The translations under genes and the position numbers were made by a program. This document shows positions 1 through 8,820 of a stretch of DNA of 10,168 bases, piece after piece. The notes beneath the pieces were generated by a model. That model was not told the origin of the DNA. It saw only the letters and a program-made list of their open reading frames with translations, and ran no database searches. The first letter of the stretch is position 1. Every line of letters starts with the position of its first letter. This stretch comes from CAJBLF01 sp964463255 (GTDB lineage Bacteria; Patescibacteriota; Gracilibacteria; Absconditabacterales; Absconditicoccaceae), in the NCBI GenBank assembly GCA_964463255.1, contig CAYXBC010000019.1, positions 1 to 10,168 of the forward strand. The letters are read 5' to 3'.

Positions 1-1893
1 AGCCTTAAGCTTTGAACCTTTAGCTTTTAATTTAGTAAAGTTCTTAATCATTGATTCAAATTCATCCTTACTGAGATATTCTTTGTCCAAGAGTACAACA
101 GAAAGTTTTTCAATCAGTGATTTATTTTGAATAATGAGTTGTTTAGATTTTATATAACAATCAGCCATATACTTTTTAACCTTTTCATCTATGATTTGAG
201 CGGTCTTTTCGCTGTATCCTCTAAACATATTATATTCATTTTTATTATTTTCTAGATAGGTGACCGTTCCAAGGTCTTTATCCATACCATATTTTACAAT
301 CATATTAGTGATGATATCCGTCGCTTTCTCGAAATCATTTGAAGCTCAGGTAGTTATATTGTCAGCACCGAAAAAGATCTCTTCAGAAGCTCTTCATCAT
401 AGCAATGAAACAACCTCATCCAAGAATTTTGCCTTAGAATTGAGATACATATCTTCATTTGGCATAATCCAAGTAACTCCCAATGCTTGCCCTCTACGGA
501 CAATAGAAATCTTTTCGACAGGATCAGCATTCGGCAAGAGATGTGAAGTGACTGCATGACCGAGTTCATGAAACGCTATAATCTTTTTCTCCTGTTCTTT
601 CATGGATTTTACTTTCTTTTCAGGTCACATAATGACTTTCTCTAACGCATATTCAAAATCATTCTGAGCAAGTATGCTTCTATTTTCTTTAGCTTCCTTG
701 AGCGCTGCCTCATTGACGATATTCTCTATATCAGCACCGACCAGACCGCTAGTCCTTTTGGCCAATGAAGGGATATTTATAGATTTATCGAGTTTCTTGC
801 CCTTGAGATAGTAATCGAAAATCAGAAGTCTCTCTTCATAGGTAGGTTCAGAAACATAAACTTTCCTATCAAATCTTCATGCTCTCAATAATGCAGAATC
901 TAAGATATCAGGCCTATTAGTAGCAGCGATTACAATAACATTCGTAGTATTATCGAAGCCATCCATTTCCGTCAAAATCTGATTCAATGTCTGTTCCTGC
1001 TCCTGATGTCCACCCGTGGATCACACTCATCTCTTCTTCCCGATAGCATCTATTTCATCTATAAAGATAATAGCTCTGCCGGCTGCTTTAGCCTTACCGA
1101 AAAGTTCTCTTACTTTTGCTGCTCCCATACCCACTAACATCTCCATAAACTCTGATCCAGAAACAGAAAAGAAAGGAACATTAGATTCCCCAGCCACCGC
1201 TCTAGCAAGCAAGGTCTTTCCTGATCCAGGCTGTCCATACAACAGAACTCACTTAGGATGTCTAGCGCCTACTTTATGATATTTCAGAGGATTCTTGAGA
1301 TAATCGACGATTTCAGAAAGTTCCATCTTCACTTCATCCATACCAGCCACATCAGAAAATTTTGTTTTCATCGTCTTAGGAGAATTCAGTTTCCCTGCTT
1401 TAACACTAAATGGGAACCCGCCACCACCTTTTGGCATAGCAAACTTAAAGATAAACATCAAAAGGATGAAGAATATAATCAATGGTCATACGTCTTGCAG
1501 AAGCGTTGATCGCCATGTCTTTTCATTGAATTTTACATCCACGATAACAGATCACGTAAGGGAAATTCAGAGGTCTTTGAGCGAAGTGCCAAGAGGTTTC
1601 TTAGTTTCATAGACATTGACATATTGCTCAGTCAAAGTCTTTTTTACCGTCATAAAGGAAAGAGACTTTCCAGTTCATACATTCTGATAGCCTTTGAGTT
1701 GGGTTTCATCCTCCAAAGCAATCTTTGAGAACAATCAATCGTTATATTGTTTCAGAAAATCATTGAGGGATACCTCTTTCGTCTCACGGACGACTTGTAC
1801 AATATTTCATCCGGAATATATGGTCTTATAGACTTGGATAGCACCCGTAATTAACAATACGAAGAGTAAGATAAACCATAATCATTTTTTCAT
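1..1893 (-). CDS. ftsH: FtsH ATP-dependent zinc metalloprotease (3' end beyond window)
   Basis: Membrane-anchored AAA+ protease that unfolds and degrades membrane and short-lived soluble proteins. Read with TGA as Gly, the frame is open for 631 codons from ATG at 1893 to the window edge, so only the extreme C-terminus is missing. Seen in order: TM1 (about residues 4-25), a periplasmic-type domain, TM2 (about 136-153), Walker A GQPGSGKT (220-227), Walker B FIDEID with D279/E280, the second region of homology ending LLRAGRFDR (arginines 337 and 340), zinc motif HELGH (442-446), and GGRASEEI with both glycines (499-500) encoded by TGA TGA. Oddities: the usual pore-loop aromatic (MFVGVG in E. coli) is Leu (MLVGMG, L253), Walker A has Gln-Pro for Pro-Pro, and the zinc motif is HELGH rather than HEAGH. 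It lies 92 nt downstream of the Nudix gene on the same strand. No Shine-Dalgarno is visible before the ATG. The identification is essentially certain. Confidence 0.97.
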
Positions 1894-1985
1894 AGTACGA
1901 AAAAAATATCAAATAAAATGGTACAGAACAAATATATGGAAACAGAGAATGATTTCAATCAGAACACTCAAATCAATGATTTATG

Positions 1986-2444
1986 CTATTCTCAGAAATA
2001 ATCGGCCAATTTACCTTCTTTATTGAAGGTGAAAGTCATATCAAAAAGGGTCTGTTTACCAACCAATTTGGGTAACCATATACGATCATCTTCCCACATA
2101 TCGTCATAAGGTATATCTTTAATATCCCACCATTGCGGTTCCATCTCTTCCGTCTCTTTAAATTCTCCGTCATATATGCCGCTATAGATATGAACATCTT
2201 GATTCCATTCAGGTTTTGCATTGTAGAAAAAATGAAGCATTCCTACTTTTTTTACATCAGTTTCTTTGAGGAAAATCTCTGCCTCTTCGGAAAGCTCTCT
2301 GAGTGCTGTTTGTATGATAGTCTCGCCTTCATGATTCTTCCCTCCGAATCAGTTCCAATTTCCAACGCCGAATCATCTTTTTTTCATTCACAAAAGCAGT
2401 TGTCATTTGTTATTGAAGAGGTAGACGTGAGTTGTTTGGAGCAT
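1986..2444 (-). CDS. MTH1-like oxidized purine nucleotide Nudix hydrolase
   Basis: Predicted to hydrolyse oxidized purine nucleoside triphosphates (8-oxo-dGTP type) to monophosphates, keeping them out of DNA. With TGA as Gly the protein is 152 aa, close to the 156 aa of human MTH1. It contains KRGFGVGNWNGFGGK (residues 22-36), nearly the MTH1 sequence, with G24 and G32 encoded by TGA. The Nudix box runs from G35 through E41 and REL(49-51)SEE(52-54), but its final Gly is Ala55. WWDIKDIPYDDMWEDD (105-120) carries W117, D119 and D120, matching in number and position the base-recognising residues of human MTH1; N31 corresponds to MTH1 Asn33. The start is the ATG at 2444, 20 nt after the recG stop, with no other in-frame ATG between them. 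It ends at TAG 1986. The family is sure; the exact substrate is inferred from these residues. Confidence 0.93.
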
Positions 2445-2464
2445 GTGAAATGATAGGAAATAAA

Positions 2465-4576
2465 TTAAGCTAGTACATCGCCCATTTTTTCTGCAAGATA
2501 TTTCTTTAATCCTGGAAGTCATTCGAGATTCGGATATTTTTCAAGGAGCCGTTTCGCTCATTCCTGGATTTTTTCCAAAAATTTGAGATCTGACAAGATT
2601 TCAAGTGGGATATCTGATTCTCAGGATTGCATGGTTCAAAGTATCTGCCCCGCACCACGATTTTGCAAATCTAATTCTGCGAGTTTAAATCCATCATTGG
2701 TATCCTCCATAGCTTCGAGTCTTTTACCTATATCACCTGCTTTAGTTTTTGTTTCAAGGAAACAATATGATTGAATATCAGACCTTCCGATTCTTCCTCT
2801 AAGCTGATGAAGCTGGGAAAGACCAAATCTTTCTGCATTTTTGATGACCATGATAGTAGCTTCAGGGATATCTACCCCTACTTCAATGACAGTTGTAGAC
2901 ACAAGAAAACAGATCTTTCATGATTTAAAATCCTGCATCACAACTTCTTTATCTTTGGATTTCATCTTGCCATGAAGTAGTCATATCTTACCTTTCAATT
3001 CGGGAAACAATATTTGTGCTTCCTCAAATTCAACAAGAGCCGAATGTACTTCTTCCAATTTTTCTGACTCATCGATAAGTGGCGTAACCAAAAATACCTT
3101 TTGTCCTTTATGGATATGATCAAGGATTCGAGGTTTGAGATTAGCATATTCCTTCTCTGAGATAATTTTGGTAATAATAGGTTTTCTACCGATAGGCATT
3201 TCATCGATAATACTAACATCGAATTCACCGAAAAATGCCAATGCCATAGATCTTGGGATAGGCGTAGCGCTCATCTGCAAGATATGGGGAGCTCAGAATC
3301 TTTTGAAGAATGCTCTCTGTCTAACTCAGAATTTATGTTGTTCATCGATAACGACAAATTGCAATTGTTTAAATACAATATCTTCTTGGATGAGGGCATG
3401 GGTACCGACTATGGTATGGATTCTTCCTTCAGCCAAATCCAATTTAATCTTGATTTTTTCTCAAGCAGTGAGAGATCAGGTAAGAAGTGCTACTCTAAGT
3501 CACAATGGCAAAAGCAATTTTGCTAAGGTCTTGTAATGTTGATTAGCCAATACTTCAAGCGGAGCGAGAAATACGGATTGTCCTCAATACTTCTTATACG
3601 TATAATATGCCGAAGCAGCGGCTACAACAGTTTTTCAACTTCAGACATCTCCTTGCAACAATCTAAGCATAGGCTTAGGTTCATGGATATTTTCAATAAT
3701 ATGTTTAATGACTTTTTTTTGAGCATTCGTTAATTCAAATGGTAAGGTACTAATAATATCTTTGATGATATTTCGATCGATGAGTTCCCCTTCCATATTC
3801 GTTTTATTTTGCTGATAAGAACTCCTATTGAGAAGAGAATATAGCTGAATTCTCAGAAGTCTATCAAAAAATATTCTAAGATTAGCTTGTTTCTGCTTTT
3901 CGAAACTGCTAGGATAATGCATCTCTTTGATAGTTTCTTGGACACCCATGAGTCAGAATTTTTGTATGAATTCATTAGGTAAGTACTCGGAAAAAATTGT
4001 GTCAATCTTGTCAATCAATAATCGTATCTTCTGAGCGAACCGTCCCGGCCTGATTCCCATGAGTTCCGGATAGATAGGAAAAACTCTTCCTGTATTATAA
4101 TTTTCCTTAGCTTCCATCTTATTTTCCAATGCTACATCAGGATCCTCAGGAGCTTCAGTTTCGACAACATCAGGATGAGAAAACGTAATCTTCCCAAGTT
4201 TAATAGTAGGTTTTCCTACAATGATATATCGTTTGTCTTCATTGATCTTGCTGGCTAGGAATCCTGAATTGAAAATAGTAATTTGACCTTTATTACCCAC
4301 AGGATCCACAAAGATGATATTGTAGATTTTTTTTCCTCCTCTCATGAAGATATTCTTCTTTATTATATTTCATTTAGTCGCCGTAATACCCTTTTCATTG
4401 AAGATAAGTTCATTTAGATTCCTTATCGTTGACCTATCTTCATACGCTCTTGGAAAATATTGGAGAAAATCCTTCACTGACATAATTCATGCATCAGCTA
4501 GGATCTTAAGGTACTTAGAGGTGGTTTTGAGTGCAATTTTGAGTTCCATGATAGGAACATGATAGATATTTGGCAT
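2465..4576 (-). CDS. recG: ATP-dependent DNA helicase RecG
   Basis: Double-stranded DNA translocase that regresses stalled forks and remodels Holliday junctions, D-loops and R-loops. With TGA as Gly it is 703 aa, close to the 693 aa of E. coli RecG. The N-terminal wedge includes FPRAYEDR (41-48) and an OB-fold-like stretch from about residue 78. Helicase motifs follow: Walker A GDVGSGKT (309-316, where G312 and G314 are both TGA), the DEQH box (411-414) followed by KFGVRQR, SATPIPR (436-442), VGVDIPEA near 567, and QLRGRIGR (591-598). The C-terminus ends in KYLAEKMGDVLA before TAA at 2465-2467. The ATG at 4574-4576 was chosen because the sequence downstream aligns with the RecG N-terminus at normal length. 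A 9-bp hairpin lies just upstream in the leader. It is 69 nt downstream of ung and 20 nt upstream of the Nudix gene, so probably in the same operon. Confidence 0.97.
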
Positions 4577-4578
4577 TG

Positions 4579-4602
4579 TTTGTCAAATCTTTTTTTGACA
4601 AA
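4579..4602 (-). promoter_or_regulatory. Hairpin immediately upstream of the recG start
   Basis: A perfect 9-bp inverted repeat, TTTGTCAAA / TTTGACAAA with a 6-nt loop, ends two bases before the recG ATG on the minus strand. It is not followed by a U-run in that direction, so it does not look like a terminator for ung. It could be an operator or an RNA hairpin affecting recG translation. Function is inferred only from position, and in AT-rich DNA it may be chance. Confidence 0.35.
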
Positions 4603-4645
4603 AAAAGGAGGTTCCAATCAAAGGAATATTGCTGAGTAAAAGAAT

Positions 4646-5332
4646 CTATTTCAAATCCCAATCGATAGGTTGTTCTCCTCTACTCTTAAGTATTTCATTC
4701 ACTTGTGAAAAATGCTTACATCAGAAGAATCATTTATGCACGCTAAATGGGGATGGATGTGGACATTCAAATATGATATGTCTATTGGTGTCTATAAGCT
4801 CTTTTTTCTTTTGCGCAAATGCTCACCATAAAAGAAAGATAACTCAATCTTTTTTATCTGAGATAGTCTTGATTACCGCATCAGTGAATGTATGCCAGCC
4901 TATATCTTTATGTGAATTGGGGGTATCTTTCATAACCGTTAGACTAGCATTCAACAAAAAGACTCACTGTTCTGCTCGATGAGAAAGATTTCACTTCGTA
5001 GGTATCGACATTCATATATCAGCATTCAATTCTTTGAAGATATTTTTAAGTGAAGGAGGTAATTTTACTCCATCTTGAACAGAGAAACATAATCCATGAG
5101 CTTCTCATTCTCCATGATAGGGGTCCTGTCCAAGGATTACAACTCTGACCTTATCAAAAGGCGTTAGATTAAAAGCATTGAAGATATCCGATCATTTTGG
5201 ATAGACGATATGTCCAGCTTGTTTTTGCTGAAGAAGAAATTCTTTAATATGAGTAAAATACGACTTAGTGAATTCATCAGCCAAAATAGTTTTCCAAGAA
5301 GCATCGATGTGAATACTATTGATATCAATCAA
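4646..5332 (-). CDS. ung: Uracil-DNA glycosylase (family 1, Ung)
   Basis: Removes uracil from DNA, starting base excision repair. With TGA as Gly the protein is 228 aa (E. coli Ung is 229). Family-1 signatures: the water-activating loop GQDPYHG with D70, then EAHGLCFSV (uracil-binding region), GVFLLNASLTV, GWHTFTDAVI, VIFLLWGAFAQKK, the minor-groove loop HPSPFSVHKGFFGCKHF with H192, and near the end GEQPIDWDLK before TAG at 4646. Both glycines in HKGFFG (201, 204) are TGA. The start is uncertain: the frame stays open upstream but has no ATG, so I chose TTG at 5330-5332, which gives ...SIHIDASWKTIL and a normal length. It lies 57 nt after the DUF378 gene and upstream of recG on the same strand. 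Function is certain; the start is moderately supported. Confidence 0.95.
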
Positions 5333-5389
5333 GATAATAGAAAAAATAGATAAAATAAAGAAAAAAATAATGTATCAACCAGAGGATGA

Positions 5390-5614
5390 TTATTTCCTAA
5401 GAGGCATATGTGTCTTTGAAACAGGTGAGAGAATGACATATACAGTAGCAATTCATACGATAGTATAGACTACACGAGCAAAAAATCCATATCCAAAAAT
5501 CCATGCCACTACATCAAACCTTAAAAGTCACAATAATCCTCGATTGAGTCATCAGACAATAAGGAGTATCCATGCAATCTTACGTAAGTTCTGAGAATCC
5601 ATAAATTTTTTCAT
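5390..5614 (-). CDS. DUF378 small membrane protein
   Basis: A 74-aa protein when TGA is read as Gly, from ATG at 5612-5614 to TAA at 5390. The sequence KIAWILLIVGGLNRGLLGL (residues 12-30) followed by FDVVAWIFGYG and ARVVYTIVGIATVYVI matches the short DUF378 family (YuzA-like), which has two transmembrane segments; here they lie at about 14-31 and 46-62. The GG of the family core is encoded by two adjacent TGA codons (5549-5554). The family's biochemical function is unknown to me. It is the first gene of the minus-strand run and sits behind a plausible promoter. Without the recoded TGA it would look like non-coding DNA and be missed. Confidence 0.85.
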
Positions 5615-5644
5615 TGTCTATGTAGAAAAAATAAAGAATATTAT

Positions 5645-5673
5645 CATATAATGGATTTTAATAAGAATTGCAA
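5645..5673 (-). promoter_or_regulatory. Putative promoter of the DUF378-ung-recG run
   Basis: Read on the minus strand, TTGCAA (5668-5673) is followed after 17 nt by TATATG (5645-5650), an acceptable -35/-10 pair. Transcription would start near 5638, leaving a leader of about 25 nt before the DUF378 ATG. This is a consensus match only; in AT-rich DNA such pairs arise by chance. Confidence 0.35.
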
Positions 5674-5733
5674 GAAATATTTGATAAACCTTGTATTAAA
5701 AGACCAAAACATTAAAAAAATAAAAGCGTAAAC

Positions 5734-5751
5734 ATACTATCTATATAGTAT
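5734..5751. promoter_or_regulatory. Palindrome upstream of the P-type ATPase gene, possible operator
   Basis: ATACTAT and ATAGTAT form a perfect 7-bp inverted repeat with a 4-nt spacer, centred about 51 nt before the ATPase ATG. It overlaps the -10-like TATAGT at 5744-5749. Such a site in a divergent region next to an ion transporter could bind a dimeric repressor, but no regulator gene is in the window. A second -10-like TATACT (5787-5792) touches the start codon and would give an essentially leaderless mRNA. The rest of 5615-5793 is plain AT-rich sequence. Confidence 0.3.
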
Positions 5752-5793
5752 ATATGTATTTTGTATCATTTAAATCTTGATAATCCTATACTC

Positions 5794-8352
5794 ATGGTTC
5801 TTATGACCGAAGCAGAAGTAAAAAAACTCAAATGACTTTCCACCAAGGAAGTAAATGAAAGAATAGCCAGAGACGGCTACAACGAACTTCCTTCCGCAAA
5901 AAAGAAAAATATCTTTGGCGTTATACGAGAAGTTATCAAAGAGCCTATGCTACTACTCTTGATAGCATGTGGAACATTATACCTTTTTCTATGAGACATT
6001 CAGGAAGCGATTATCTTATTGTCCTCAATAGTCTTTATCATAGGTATAGCTATCTATCAAGAAAACAAAACAGAGAATGCACTACAAGCACTTAAAGATC
6101 TTTCCAGTCCCAGAGCATTAGTCATCAGAAACGGAGAACAAATAAGAGTAGCAGGAAAAGAAGTCGTCAAAGATGATATCATCATAATGAATGAGTGAGA
6201 CAAAATATCGGCTGATTGTCTTATTTTACGAAGCAGGAATTGTAGCGTTGATGAATCATTGCTTACAGGAGAATCAGTTCCGGTCAGAAAATCAGCATCA
6301 GAAAAGATAGATTACGAGCATATGAGACCAGGATGAGACGATCTACCATTTGTCTTTTCAGGGACTATGATGGTACAAGGACAATGTGTAGTAAAAGTCC
6401 TTTCCACAGGAATACATACAGAAATGGGTCGCATAGGGAAAGCACTTACCAATATAACAAGCGAAAAAACATTACTCCAAAAAGAAGTAAAAAAAATAGT
6501 TGCTGCAGCATTCATAATAGCCATAACACTATGCATACTGATATTTTTGATATACATTATTATGTATGGAGATCGAGTCAAAGGACTGCTTTCCTGATTA
6601 ACCCTTGCGATGGCAATATTACCAGAAGAATTCCCTGTAGTACTGACAGTATTTCTCGCTATATGAGCATGGAGGATGTCGAGGAAGAACGTATTGACAA
6701 GAAAAATGGCAGCAGTAGAGACATTGGGTGCAGCAACAGTGCTCTGCAGTGATAAAACATGAACGATAACATGGAATAGGATGACCGTAAAAAAGCTATA
6801 TACCAATGATATGTTCTATGATATAAGAGACAAGGAAAAAATACCAGAAACATTTCATAAACTGATAGAATATGGAATCCTTGCAAGCAAAAAAGATCCA
6901 TTCGATCCTATGGAAAAAGCATTAGAAAATTTATGACATAGTATTGATGCTGAACATATTCACGATTTTACTTTAATCCAAGAATACCCACTTACCAAAG
7001 ATTTGCTTGCACTCTCTCACGTATGGGAAGAACCCACAACAAAACATCGTACATTAGCAAGTAAGTGAGCACCAGAGGCAATCATGGATCTCTGTCATAT
7101 GGATAGTAAACAGCAGCAAGAGATAATGAAGCAGGTAGAAATCATGGCCAAAGAATGATTAAGAATACTAGGAGTAGCCAAAGCAAGTTTTAACTGAAAT
7201 ACATTACCGACATCACAACATGATTTAAAATTTGAATTTATAGGACTTATAGGACGAATAGATCCAATCAGAAAGACAGTTCCTCAAGCGATACAAGAAT
7301 GTTATCATGCAGGGATAAAAGTAATTATGATTACCGGTGATTATCCAACTACTGCACAACACATAGGAAAAGAAATAGGACTCGAACATCCAGAATATGT
7401 AATCTTATGAGAAGAACTCAAAAAATTGTCAGAAAAAGAATTACTTAAAAAAATAGACGACACCAACATTATTGCGAGAGTAGCTCCAGAAGAAAAATTA
7501 ATTATCATAAATCTCCTCAAAAAACATGGTCACTTCGTAGCCATGACGGGTGATGGAGTAAATGATGCACCAGCACTTAAAGCAGCACATATAGGAATAG
7601 CTATGGGACAGAGATGAACAGATGTTGCTAGAGAAGCTTCAGCAATAGTATTGCTCGATGATGATTTCTCATCGATTGTCCGCGGAGTAAGGATGGGAAG
7701 AAGGGTGTTTGATAATCTCAAAAAAGCGATGATATACATCGTAAGCGTCCATATCCCTATAGCAGGGATGGCGATATTACCAATATTATTTTGATGGCCA
7801 GTCATCTTATACCCTATACATATAGTATTTATGGAGCTACTTATAGATCCGGCATGTTCAGTAATCTTTGAATGAGAAAAAGAAGAAGCAAATATAATGT
7901 CTCGTAAACCACGTAATCCGAAAGAACCGCTCTTCGGGAAAAGGACATTACTTCTGAGTGTATTACAATGATTCTTTGCTCTATTCATGGTACTCCTTAT
8001 ATTCAAGATATTCCTAGGACTTGGGCAATCAGAAATCGTTGCCAAGACAGCCGCATTCGTTACATTGATAATAGGAAACATTGCACTTATATTGGTCAAC
8101 CGTTCATGGACACACACAATCATCAAAACACTCAAAATAAAAAATGCTGCATTATTACCGGTAGTTATAGGTGCATTAGTCATGTTAGTATTGATGGTCT
8201 ATGTACCTGCAGTAAGTAATATGTTCCATTTTACTTCCATGAAAATAGAATATTTCTTACTTGCGATAGCAGGATGAATAATCAGTATTGCACGATTCGA
8301 ATGAGTAAAATATTTTTCCAATAGAAAATGAATAGAATTGTTAAAGAATTAG
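5794..8352 (+). CDS. P2-like cation-transporting P-type ATPase (PEEFP type)
   Basis: ATP-driven cation pump of 852 aa, near the usual length for MgtA/Ca2+-ATPase relatives. With TGA as Gly all core motifs appear in order: N-terminal cation-ATPase domain (LSTKEVNERI), M1-M2 (about 50-90), actuator motif LTGES (157-161), M4 with PEEFP (277-281), phosphorylation site DKTGT (320-324, D320 is the acyl-phosphate residue and G323 is TGA), nucleotide-domain KGAPE (424-428, G425 is TGA), hinge TGDGVND (585-591), then M5-M10 (about 646-840). There are 19 in-frame TGA codons, about a third of its glycines by hand count. The glutamates of PEEFP and an Asp in M6 (ELLIDPACS) resemble Ca2+-site positions, but M6 has Glu where SERCA has Asn, so the ion could be Ca2+ or another cation. 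No CPx motif is present, which argues against a heavy-metal pump. The start could also be ATG 5803. No Shine-Dalgarno. Ends at TAG 8350-8352. Confidence 0.95.
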
Positions 8353-8386
8353 CATCATAAATGATGATATAAAATAGAGAATACGA

Positions 8387-8414
8387 TTGAATTCTAATGG
8401 CATTTCACTAAAAG
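8387..8414 (+). promoter_or_regulatory. Putative rnpB promoter
   Basis: TTGAAT (8387-8392) and TAAAAG (8409-8414) are 16 nt apart. Initiation about 7 nt downstream would coincide with the 5' end of the RNase P RNA inferred from its P1 helix (about 8423). The -10 is a weak match, so position supports it more than sequence does. Confidence 0.35.
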
Positions 8415-8422
8415 ATGTTGGT

Positions 8423-8808
8423 CCAAATATTGTATAGCCCCGCACCAAATTTATATTCAGTCACGTAAAAATTGAAAACACTTTACATGATTTAGTTTAA
8501 ATTTGGTGCGGGGAGGAAAGTCCTGACACCACAAGAAAGGTAGCATCTCACGGATGCTGAATCCCGCAAGGGTAAATGAAAGTGCCACAGAAACGTAAAC
8601 TACTCCGGAGTTCTCCGGGGGAAAGATGCAACGCGAGGATGCCCGACAGTAATGCAGGGCTACCTCTCCTCAGTCTCCACGATGTGGATTCGAGTGGTAA
8701 ACCATACCTGGTGCAAGCTTATCCGCCTCTGGCGGGAAAGTGCAATATGTTAGCTCTATGCTGACATAGATACATTATACTTTATACAGAATCAGGCTTA
8801 TTGTTTGG
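8423..8808 (+). ncRNA. rnpB: RNase P RNA
   Basis: Catalytic RNA of RNase P, which cuts the 5' leader from pre-tRNAs. The conserved core is plain: GAGGAAAGTCC (8513-8523) opening P4, GTGCCACAGAAA (8582-8593), GGTAAACC (8696-8703) in the L15 region that contacts the tRNA 3' end, GTGCAAG (8712-8718), and the closing ACAGAATCAGGCTTA (8786-8800). P4 pairs CCTGA with TCAGG, where E. coli has CCGGG with CCCGG, so pairing is kept with changed bases. P1 pairs CCAAATA (8423-8429) with TGTTTGG (8802-8808), which sets the ends at about 386 nt. The P2-like helix is unusually long: 15 perfect base pairs (8438-8452 with 8499-8513), capped by a second imperfect stem. No U-tract terminator follows, so the transcript may run on into the repeats and tRNA. 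The ends may be off by a few bases. Confidence 0.93.
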
Positions 8809-8820
8809 ATAATTAATTAA

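Noticed and set aside
260..559. Plus-strand open frame of 99 codons
   Set aside because: It lies antisense inside ftsH, which has catalytic motifs in the other strand, and its translation has no recognisable domain.
3135..3536. Plus-strand open frame of 133 codons
   Set aside because: It is a shadow of recG, antisense to the DEQH and SATPIPR motifs.
4601..4612. GGAGG on the plus strand as a ribosome binding site
   Set aside because: The plus strand here is antisense in the ung-recG gap and the following frame (4629 on) is antisense to ung.
6312..6806. Minus-strand frame of 164 codons, and a plus-strand frame at 6333-6752
   Set aside because: Both overlap the PEEFP and DKTGT region of the P-type ATPase in wrong frames.
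7530..8183. Minus-strand frame of 217 codons
   Set aside because: Antisense to the TGDGVND motif and transmembrane helices of the ATPase; a by-product of its codon use, not a gene.
1..8352. A cluster of decayed pseudogenes, as the standard code would suggest
   Set aside because: All interruptions are TGA, never TAA or TAG, and they fall on conserved glycines; with table 25 all genes are intact.
8353..8375. CATCAT-AA-ATGATG hairpin as an ATPase terminator
   Set aside because: Short AT-rich stem without a following T-run; too weak to call.
8576..8764. Short plus-strand frame of 62 codons
   Set aside because: It lies wholly within the RNase P RNA core.
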